A DNA stretch of 58,309 nucleotides from Proteiniclasticum ruminis (GTDB taxonomy: Bacteria; Bacillota; Clostridia; Clostridiales; Clostridiaceae). The notes beneath the pieces were generated by a model. It was not told the origin of the DNA and did not search any database. It worked only from the letters and a program-made list of their open reading frames with translations. Location: assembly GCF_900115135.1 (NCBI RefSeq), contig NZ_FOVK01000012.1:1-58309 (forward strand). Direction: 5' to 3'. Both the position numbers and the translations under genes were made by a program. Shown piece after piece: positions 52,901 through 58,309 of this stretch (positions are counted from its first letter, which is position 1; each line of letters opens with the position of its first letter).

Positions 52901-54350
52901 CAAACTGGTGAATCAGCCCAGTAAGGGCGCTTTCTTTCCCCAGGACTTGTCTTTCTTCCTTACGGATGGAGGCAGCCTCCAGCTTCCCTAGTTCTTTTTT
53001 CTCCACCACATCTTCCAGCTGTTTTTTCAGATCAGACTGCTTCTGAAGAAGATTCTCCATTTTTTCCTCCAGCAGCATCTTTAACGAGTAGGCAATCCGC
53101 GCCATGGTCTCCTGGTCTTCGGAAGGCTCTTTCAGCCTTTTCAGTTCTTCTTCTATCCCTGCGGTTTCCACTTGAAGTGAGAGGATCTCCTCGTAGAGTT
53201 TCCGGGCATCCAGCACTTCAATGTCCTGCTGCACCTTCGCCCGTCTTTCTTCCAGCTCTTCCAGCTGAGACCTGTATCGATCCGCCTGCTCCTTGCTCTT
53301 TTCAAAGCGCTCTTTCGATACATAGTACGCTTCTGATTGCTCCTCTGCATCAATACGGGCAAGCTCCTTCTGAATCTCTAAGAGTTCCGCTTCCCCTTGG
53401 CTCCTCTTTTCTGTGATCCGCTCCAGTTCCACATGAAGAAACTGCTCTAAAGATCTCAGTTCTTTTTCTTTTTCCATCTTCTCCGCCTGGGTGCTGGCTA
53501 AGCTGTAGGCAGATACGCTGAGCCCTTGGAGCTTCTTGGAGAACTCTAAAAGAAGATCTCGCTCCAGGATAAATGCTTCATTGTCAATCATAGACTGGCC
53601 CAGATTTCCCATCATCTCCGTGAGGCTTTGGGATTCCTTCTGGTTGTCATAGAGGACTTTATTCACGGTGTTCAGGATCCATTCTTTCAGAAGTAGCCTT
53701 GGGGTTTTGCATTTCTCAAAAATCTTGATGAGACCGCCTTCTTCGGAGTTTATGGGCAAAAGCACCGTTTTCCACTCATCGGGATGGATGTTAAAGCTTT
53801 CCAGATGCCTTTTATAGTCTCCCCGTTCAGAATCACTGAAATAGGACACGTTGCCGCCTCTTTTTCTCTTGGTGTCCTGAAGAAACCTCTGGGCTTCCTG
53901 ATATCCTTTCACTAGAACTCTGTTTTTTTCTTTGGTGGTGAGCTCCATGTGTCGGATGTCCATAGGGTCACTGAGCTTGTAGTGCACCGTGAAGGTGAAG
54001 TACCGGATGGCATGGCTTTCTTCTTCCTGGTCTTGGGAGACACTTTCCTTATTCATCATGGCGATGCCTGTGAGAAGATATCCGCCTCCCTGATCCAGTT
54101 TCCACTCGATGAGGATGTAGGCTGGCTGCTTTTTTCGGATGAAAAAGTCGCTCATTTTTCTTTTTTGAAGGGGCTGATTGGGCAAGATCGGCTGCATCAG
54201 TGCCTGGACCAGAACACTTTTCCCGCCGCCATTTTTTAAGCTGATGAGCGTATCTTCTCCCTGATGAAGATTGAAAAGCTCATCCAGAATCAGTCTCTTG
54301 TCGCCGTTGTAGGAGAAGTTTATGATACGGATTCTACTGATTTTCGGCAT
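49929..54350 (-). CDS. jetC: Wadjet SMC-like ATPase JetC
   Basis: A 1473-residue SMC/MukB-like motor of the Wadjet anti-plasmid system. The N-terminal head has Walker A SLKNGGGKS at 37-45. Long heptad-rich coiled coils cover about 285-690 and 780-1290, with a hinge-like globular part near 690-760. The C-terminal head holds the ABC signature NSGGERF at 1334-1340 and Walker B KVLLMDNPFG at about 1369-1378. The residue after the Walker B Asp is Asn rather than the usual Glu, which deserves checking. It overlaps jetB by 17 bases. It would assemble with JetA (kleisin) and JetB (kite) into a loop-extruding complex that sizes DNA circles and presents them to JetD. Confidence 0.9.
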   Translation of the reverse strand: MPKISRIRIINFSYNGDKRLILDELFNLHQGEDTLISLKNGGGKSVLVQALMQPILPNQPLQKRKMSDFFIRKKQPAYILIEWKLDQGGGYLLTGIAMMNKESVSQDQEEESHAIRYFTFTVHYKLSDPMDIRHMELTTKEKNRVLVKGYQEAQRFLQDTKRKRGGNVSYFSDSERGDYKRHLESFNIHPDEWKTVLLPINSEEGGLIKIFEKCKTPRLLLKEWILNTVNKVLYDNQKESQSLTEMMGNLGQSMIDNEAFILERDLLLEFSKKLQGLSVSAYSLASTQAEKMEKEKELRSLEQFLHVELERITEKRSQGEAELLEIQKELARIDAEEQSEAYYVSKERFEKSKEQADRYRSQLEELEERRAKVQQDIEVLDARKLYEEILSLQVETAGIEEELKRLKEPSEDQETMARIAYSLKMLLEEKMENLLQKQSDLKKQLEDVVEKKELGKLEAASIRKEERQVLGKESALTGLIHQFEMREKEIQEKYQVILSRNLMKGLEEKSTAALLERIREDIERAKKNLMALEEKRENLYQEEEALQEEIPRIRLKTKDEENDLKKLQKEISDFEKIEERVLQCLSKYQISASKRFQKAYLKGVLKGLLEEGQEKLDQVKEEIRSLMSRKNAMENGVLHVSKEFFHHLQESGIEFDTGENYLQKHTMDLRRKLLHAMPLLPYAFLMTEEELEKLKNAMPERPLLEPVPVMTYGSLQGDQEDSGSFLLLGPGKMIFSKPDERLFESDGLDAYKKELEGRLREEEERRKHYEDHLQELRENERLLAEFTYTESYFSEAAATEEKLRSDILRLKEEEERLLKRREEIKKIRFEMEKEKDEKKGLLEEASKKLRILEEHLEENEAYERHLQEKDHLKKKMEELSKRLLDLEKEESLLTEKQLELERESFRTLEEQERCQKEYGHYASAPEKVMEEGSIEELQKRYKVYQEKLDGNMKRLEETLRARVQVLKSKEKELLKKEVPSEEYLHIKYLESEGDRLLGLRKQLETAYKKERKISDEASSEADKLSGVCENMLESLKSRGGALLPKEDIHGRYKERKAECGVSRKRLEDQVKNLENTRRIYVDVRIQIEEKLRMSKIKISTMVWPGDRDVETGFKEVSGELSELLRKMEEEKIRIQQSFWNLRDGFKEKHQNITGILHQVGKMQEMAERDPDNYYYLYEYMENQLEVLRKLIHVQEIRLEKMENTFQDMVMQSYNLSKEIYDHVNRIAEDSSIQLDGRNRKVKMIEILLRDLEPEEKGIESMRSYIKECASEVKDQLKAGKGQKEVRDLISKFMSSEELLNVISNLSDLRIKAYKVDINAQNSKAKDWEKVMRENSGGERFVSFFAVMIALMSYARNSRKDTEDYGRKNQDAKVLLMDNPFGPISSDHLLKPLFDIAKKYNTQLICLTDLKQNSIMNQFKVIFMMKIVENTSGTMEYLKVEESTYNGEEEPAEENLEMLHYHQEVEQMSLLGDE

Positions 54351-55047
54351 AGTCTTCCTCCCTGAATATCTTCTGAATCTCCTGGACCCGTTCTTCGTTG
54401 AGATAGTAATGGAGCATGAGATCGTCCAGCTTTTCTGTGGTTCTTACCTCTTTCTCGTCTTCTGAGATGCGGAGAAGCCCTTCCATCTGAAGGAGCTTGA
54501 CCACCCTTAAGAGAAAGCCCATCTTTGTGGTGATTCTGCTGTTTTCTTCATGTCCCTTCTTGATGTCCCATACCTGTGCGCAGATTTCAAAGTTCATGCT
54601 GATCTTCTGGTCCAGCTCTTTGGCTGCTTCTTTCTTCTGAAGCACTTCTCCTGTTCTTCTGTCCATTTCCTCCACCACGTGGAGAAGGGAGAGAAATTCT
54701 CGTTGCTTGGGATCTCTGTTTTTTCCGCCGTAAAAGAGATTGAGAATCACAGCTGCAATATAATAGGCAAGGAAGGCATCTGCCTGACGAGCACTGCTTC
54801 CGAGCCATTCCCGGGTGTCCCTGTGTTTAAAACCCAGGAGCTCATTGTCCTCTGAAGGAATGAGATAGAGGGTGTTATTTACTCTCTTCACTTCTGCCTC
54901 CAGCTCTTCCGCCATGGTTCCAAGGATTTCTTCCACCTCCAGCTCACTGATGTAGGAAATAAAGAGATCCTTATGGCTGGTTCTTGTGAGTTTTCCATCT
55001 GTCATGAGCACTTTCAGAATCTGTGAAGCTGTTCTAATATGTTCCAT
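54334..55047 (-). CDS. jetB: Wadjet kite-like subunit JetB
   Basis: A 237-residue helical protein with winged-helix character, matching the MukE/ScpB-like kite role in position and size; I believe it is the DUF6063 type. RTASQILKVLMTDGKLTRTS (5-24) and the FEICAQVW...KMGFLLRVVKLLQMEGLLRI region (about 155-200) look like two winged helices. It starts inside the end of jetA (14-base overlap) and its end overlaps jetC by 17 bases, so stoichiometric translation is likely. Assignment rests more on the operon than on motifs. Confidence 0.8.
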   Translation of the reverse strand: MEHIRTASQILKVLMTDGKLTRTSHKDLFISYISELEVEEILGTMAEELEAEVKRVNNTLYLIPSEDNELLGFKHRDTREWLGSSARQADAFLAYYIAAVILNLFYGGKNRDPKQREFLSLLHVVEEMDRRTGEVLQKKEAAKELDQKISMNFEICAQVWDIKKGHEENSRITTKMGFLLRVVKLLQMEGLLRISEDEKEVRTTEKLDDLMLHYYLNEERVQEIQKIFREEDYAENQ

Positions 55048-56653
55048 ATTTTTTCACCACCTTGATGCTGATATTGTCGACTTCTATGGTCCTTCGATAA
55101 AGAACTGCGTCTGTCTTTTCTTCCAGAAGGATCGTGAAGCTTTCTTCTTCAATCTTCTGGAACTGTATTTTGTCTATGGATTCAAAGGCTGATCCACGGT
55201 AGAGAAGCTGATAAAGCAGGGCATCCACGTTGAACTCTCCCGTAGGATTTCCTAGAAATGCCTTGTCTGATTCCCGGAAGGCCTTCACATCCAACGTCTC
55301 CATTTCATAGAGTTTCAGCATGGTGATGAAGAGGAGATTCTCCTTGGTAAGTTCTTGAAACTCTTCCGGATCTTTCTGAAGGGCTTCACAAAGGGTTTTA
55401 AAGTCTAGGGTTCCTTCTCTTTTTTCTGCTTCCTCCACCATACTCTTTAGGATGTTCAGATAGACTTCACTTCTCTTTTCATTTCTTTCTTTTTCCACAT
55501 CTTCTTTCATTTCCTCCACAAGGATCCCCACAGGATCCTCCGAAGCTTCTTCTGAAAGCTTTCCCTGGGGCTTGTAGAAAAGACTCAGGGGAAGGTGCCG
55601 ATATGGCTCCACATGGAAAAGTGGGGTGAAGATCTTCCAGAGATCCTTAGTTCTCTCTTCTTCCATACGTTCCATGGGCTTTAGGATCTCTTTTTCAAAG
55701 TCGTATCTTCTTTGAGTGGAAAACTGAAAACTCTCTTCCAGAGTGGACTTCAAGATTTTATAAGATCCTTCCCGGCTGTTGATGAGGTGCGCCTGCTCTT
55801 TTCTGGCTAAGGCAAGGTTACTCACAATCCTCTTCATTTCCATCTGGGCTTTTCTCAGGTCTTCCGTAAGCTCTCCACGCTTTTCATAATCTTCCCGGAT
55901 TCTTCCTTCTGAGCGCCGAACCATGTTCTGGATCTCTCCCAGGGTCTTGTACTCCTCCTGCAATAGCTTATAGGTGCTGGAGATGAGTTCATCAAATTTT
56001 GTGAGATCCAGATCCATGATGTTTCCTCTGGCCGCCTGGATAAACTGCTCCAGGTCTCTTTTTTTCTGACGGACCATCTGCACCAGATTGCTGCTTTGCT
56101 GCAGTGCTTTCCTATAGTTCTTCCTCTTAATGAGTTCCCGCAGCTTGAACTCTTCCACGGAGAAGCTGATTTCATTGTCCACTTCTTTGGTTCGGAAAAG
56201 AAAATCATAGCCTTGATCCGTCAGGGAATAGACGCTCACATACCCCTGAGGCCGGTCTTCCACTTTTTCATTGAGAAGCTTGATCCGAAGCTCTGTCCAT
56301 TCTTTGGTCTCGTAGTTCATCACCGGATAATAGGTGTTCTTTCCTTCAAACTGCAGGATGGTTTTGATGATGTACTCTGTGACTGGGAGTGCCTGGTCTT
56401 TGGCTTTTGGATAGTGGTAAAACTCTTCTAGAACATCCTCCACGAAGACCGAAATGGTTTTTATGGTGCACTCTTCCTCTTCTGTTAAGGTCTTTTCCAT
56501 GATAAAGACCAGCACGGAGAAAATGAGGTTTTCGAACTCCTTATCTCCAATGGGGTGTTCCAGTTCCACTTTTTTGTTTCTTCGGTTGATGAGGGCATCC
56601 ACCACGCCAATGAGCTGCATCCGCTGATGAAACCCTTCTAAAAACTCATACAT
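55034..56653 (-). CDS. jetA: Wadjet kleisin-like subunit JetA
   Basis: A 539-residue protein, probably the DUF5716-type JetA found in many Clostridia. Early winged-helix-like segments (about 1-180) contain YVSVYSLTDQGYDFLFRTKE. A long coiled coil (about 180-335) follows, then a C-terminal helical and winged region that ends TIEVDNISIKVVKK. This layout suits a kleisin joining JetC heads and JetB. Its ATG lies within the jetD end (eight-base overlap) and its stop overlaps jetB. Size and gene order (jetD first) suggest a type II Wadjet, an assignment made from memory. Confidence 0.83.
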   Translation of the reverse strand: MYEFLEGFHQRMQLIGVVDALINRRNKKVELEHPIGDKEFENLIFSVLVFIMEKTLTEEEECTIKTISVFVEDVLEEFYHYPKAKDQALPVTEYIIKTILQFEGKNTYYPVMNYETKEWTELRIKLLNEKVEDRPQGYVSVYSLTDQGYDFLFRTKEVDNEISFSVEEFKLRELIKRKNYRKALQQSSNLVQMVRQKKRDLEQFIQAARGNIMDLDLTKFDELISSTYKLLQEEYKTLGEIQNMVRRSEGRIREDYEKRGELTEDLRKAQMEMKRIVSNLALARKEQAHLINSREGSYKILKSTLEESFQFSTQRRYDFEKEILKPMERMEEERTKDLWKIFTPLFHVEPYRHLPLSLFYKPQGKLSEEASEDPVGILVEEMKEDVEKERNEKRSEVYLNILKSMVEEAEKREGTLDFKTLCEALQKDPEEFQELTKENLLFITMLKLYEMETLDVKAFRESDKAFLGNPTGEFNVDALLYQLLYRGSAFESIDKIQFQKIEEESFTILLEEKTDAVLYRRTIEVDNISIKVVKKYGTY

Positions 56654-57689
56654 GCTCTATTCCTTTCATTTTGGATTTCAGAAGACTCCAGTTCAAAATC
56701 TCCTGGGGGATGTATCGCCCCTTCTCCAAAATCTGTAGTATCTTCTTCTGATGCTCTTCACTGAAATTTGCAAGAAAGCCTTCAAGGTCTGCCCTGGGTG
56801 TCCTATGGTCTCTTGTTTCTGGGTAGGCTTTCTGAAGCTTTTCCTCCAGCATAGCCTCATAGGCTTTTAGAAGCAGTTTTACGTTCACTTCCGGGTTCTT
56901 TTCTTTGGCTTCCTGATAGATGGAGATGCCCTCATAATCCAGGTCTCCAAAATAGTAGAAGTCATTTTGATGTTCTCCCAGCACTTCTTCCATATACTCT
57001 CGAAGTCTTCCTGACTGCCTGGTGATTTTCTTTCCTTCTCCGTAAAGGAGAACCTTTACGGGGATGCCAAAGACTACAGGCTTATTTTCTTCTCGCATGA
57101 TTTTCCGCAAGGTATACCAGGTGTCTTTATTTTCCACAATGAGGATCTGGCCTTCTTTAAGACTTGGATGAATGTACTCAAAGAATGGCTCCGGCGTTGG
57201 ATAGGTATGAAGATCCTCAAAACTGAACCCCTGCATTCTAAAGTAGCTTGAAAACTGGTTTTCAATGGATTTCAGGAGCTTTTCTTTTCCAAAGATGGAG
57301 AAGGATCGTTCATTGATGGACATGGGCTCCAGAAGCTCTTCTGATCTACTCCACAGAAAACTGCTCAGTGCTTCTATTTCCTCTGAGATTCTCTCATACT
57401 GCTCTGGGTGGGTGAGATAGTACTGATGATCAAATCTTCCGTGCAGAAGCTTTATTTTCTCAAAAGACTCTCTATGGTCTTTTTCAGGTTTCAAAATTTT
57501 ATACTTATTATAAAGGGCTGGTCTTCGTCCATTGAGGCCTGACGATTTCACCGGTAGTAAAAACCCTTCTTCCACATAGCACCTGATGGTTTCCGCCATC
57601 TCCTCATAGCTGTTTTTAGACTGGTTGATGATTTCAGAAAGCTCTATGATTTTCTTTGGATAATTCTCTATATAGATCCTGCTTTTCAT
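56646..57689 (-). CDS. jetD: Wadjet TOPRIM nuclease JetD
   Basis: A 347-residue nuclease that cuts the DNA captured by the JetABC motor. I start at the ATG at 57689, five bases after GGAGG; the frame is open for 27 codons upstream but covers the promoter. An N-terminal arm and winged-helix region span about 1-110. SINERSFSIFGKEKLL (125-140) precedes the TOPRIM domain. TOPRIM acidic residues are Glu186 in ILIVENKDTW and Asp249-x-Asp251 in YYFGDLDYEG. It is the first gene of the operon, unlike type I Wadjet in which jetD is last. Confidence 0.9.
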   Translation of the reverse strand: MKSRIYIENYPKKIIELSEIINQSKNSYEEMAETIRCYVEEGFLLPVKSSGLNGRRPALYNKYKILKPEKDHRESFEKIKLLHGRFDHQYYLTHPEQYERISEEIEALSSFLWSRSEELLEPMSINERSFSIFGKEKLLKSIENQFSSYFRMQGFSFEDLHTYPTPEPFFEYIHPSLKEGQILIVENKDTWYTLRKIMREENKPVVFGIPVKVLLYGEGKKITRQSGRLREYMEEVLGEHQNDFYYFGDLDYEGISIYQEAKEKNPEVNVKLLLKAYEAMLEEKLQKAYPETRDHRTPRADLEGFLANFSEEHQKKILQILEKGRYIPQEILNWSLLKSKMKGIEHV

Positions 57690-57720
57690 ATGATCCTCCA
57701 GAATGTTTTTCGATACTCTT

Positions 57721-57729
57721 ATTGTATCA
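57721..57729 (-). promoter_or_regulatory. Extended -10 promoter of the Wadjet operon
   Basis: The minus strand reads TGATACAAT, a TGn extended -10, about 32 bases before the jetD ATG. TTGCAA upstream is too far (21 bases) to be a normal -35. Confidence 0.5.
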
Positions 57730-57840
57730 GAATATAAGCGTGACACGTTGCAATCTGTGGATTTTCTCATGAATTATCTAGAAGATATTTTATCGTTTTA
57801 AGTTTGTTTGAGACTTAGGGAAAGCCGTTTCACTCATAAT

Positions 57841-57872
57841 AAAAAGCTTGGATATCAAACCAAGCTTTTTAC
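57841..57872. terminator. Bidirectional terminator upstream of the Wadjet operon
   Basis: AAAAAGCTTGG (57841-57851) pairs perfectly with CCAAGCTTTTT (57860-57870), with A- and T-runs at both sides. It insulates jetD from transcription coming from the right. Confidence 0.85.
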
Positions 57873-57933
57873 CTGTTCTCTGCTATTTATCTTCTTCATC
57901 TCTATCTACGTTCTTTCATTCATTTAGGATTAA

Positions 57934-57949
57934 GTACGGTGAACCGTAC
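57934..57949. promoter_or_regulatory. Palindromic operator-like site
   Basis: GTACGGT and ACCGTAC (7-bp arms) flank a two-base centre. On the minus strand it lies inside the spacer of a weak TTTACT-17-TACTTA promoter. TetR-type repressors use sites of this form. No matching regulator or target gene is in the window, and the terminator at 57841 separates it from jetD. Confidence 0.4.
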
Positions 57950-58113
57950 CATAAGTAAATGCGGTTTCAAAAATATTTTCTGAAAGTTAACAACCCTTCA
58001 AGATGTATTACATACTTGAAAAAAATCATATAAGAACCACATTGACAATCATATTTATACATTTACTCAGCTTATATAATGCGAAAAACCTTGCATGATT
58101 ATTTCATGGTCGT

Positions 58114-58219
58114 AGCATCAGCAGTACGCTTTCGAGCATCACTAATACTTATAAAAGCATCAGCTTGAAGTTTGCAGTTGTTTCATGTAAAAGCAGCGTT
58201 GATTCACAGATAAGCATCA
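58114..58219 (+). mobile_element. Left end of an IS21-like insertion sequence with repeated heptamers
   Basis: AGCATCA occurs at 58114, 58135 and 58156, exactly 21 bases apart, and again at 58213. IS21-family elements carry several repeated transposase-binding sites near their ends, directly before istA. The exact terminus cannot be fixed; I expect it between about 58090 and 58114. The rest of the element lies beyond the window. Confidence 0.5.
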
Positions 58220-58280
58220 TTACCTGTAAGATTATATTGAGATATGAGTCTCAAATAATTAACAGGAAGGAGGCCAGAAT

Positions 58281-58309
58281 ATGGCCAGCAAAATCAAAGT
58301 CAAGCTTAT
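58281..58309 (+). CDS. Start of an IS21-family transposase (IstA-like), cut by the window edge
   Basis: Only the first nine codons are present, reading MASKIKVKL. They follow a perfect AAGGAGG site spaced seven bases from the ATG. This opening resembles IstA transposases of IS21-like elements, as recalled from memory, and the repeated heptamers upstream support it. With so few residues the call is tentative, and another gene type cannot be excluded. No stop or in-frame problem is visible. Confidence 0.5.

Noticed and set aside
1-58309. tRNA or rRNA genes
   Set aside because: No cloverleaf, 3' CCA-adjacent pattern or ribosomal RNA sequence was recognised on reading either strand.

Overview
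The window looks like a chromosomal segment of an anaerobic, fermentative member of the Bacillota (Clostridia-like). The grounds are strong AGGAGG-type ribosome binding sites, sigma-A-like promoters, Gram-positive lipoproteins and oxygen-sensitive radical-SAM and ferredoxin enzymes. It also carries an L-lactate dehydrogenase, a SigV-type extracytoplasmic-function sigma operon, and homologues best known from Firmicutes (GeoCas9-like Cas9, CrtO/CrtQ). I cannot name the species. Most genes are on the minus strand.

Layout. (1) 36-4704: a compact type II-C CRISPR-Cas module (cas9-cas1-cas2, minus strand) with a candidate tracrRNA gene directly upstream of cas9; the CRISPR array itself is not in the window and presumably lies beyond the left edge. 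(2) 5121-6250: a GNAT acetyltransferase, then an unassigned structured leader RNA with a terminator-like end, followed by an orphan 99-residue protein. (3) 6413-13306: AraC regulator and a flavinylated fumarate-reductase-like lipoprotein; a MerR regulator and an Ord-like amine dehydrogenase that share one operator sequence; a NADH oxidase. (4) 13534-19445: a complete oppABCDF peptide importer. (5) 19773-26849: a six-gene operon holding close relatives of the staphyloxanthin tailoring enzymes CrtQ and CrtO, two CrtI-family flavoproteins, a flavodoxin-ferredoxin fusion and a cyclopropane-synthase-type methyltransferase, but no CrtM. I read it as a possible new glycolipid or modified-acyl-chain pathway. 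(6) 27272-28286: L-lactate dehydrogenase. (7) 28366-44113: a sulfated-sugar locus with a Cys-type sulfatase and its radical-SAM maturase, GH39, GH2 and GH3 hydrolases, a HAD phosphatase, a CUT2-type sugar ABC importer and a divergent AraC regulator. (8) 44358-46137: ECF sigma factor and zinc-finger anti-sigma factor with a self-type promoter. (9) 46436-58309: a defence island with an AbiL-like RloA/RloB pair, a Panacea-domain antitoxin-like protein without a visible toxin, a Wadjet operon (jetD-jetA-jetB-jetC), and the left end of an IS21-like insertion sequence running off the right edge.

How the parts work together. The sulfated-sugar genes form a self-contained import, desulfation and hydrolysis route in the cytoplasm, controlled by the divergent AraC protein, whose likely site is a 10-bp-phased direct repeat at the operon promoter. 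The CrtQ/CrtO-type operon has its own promoter and terminator and carries its own electron donor, which fits a reductive or redox-balanced modification of a lipid chain that is then glycosylated and acylated. The defence genes cluster at the two ends of the window, one beside an insertion sequence.

Limits. All family assignments are from motif reading and memory; no database search was run. Substrates of the glycan and lipid loci are inferred, not shown.
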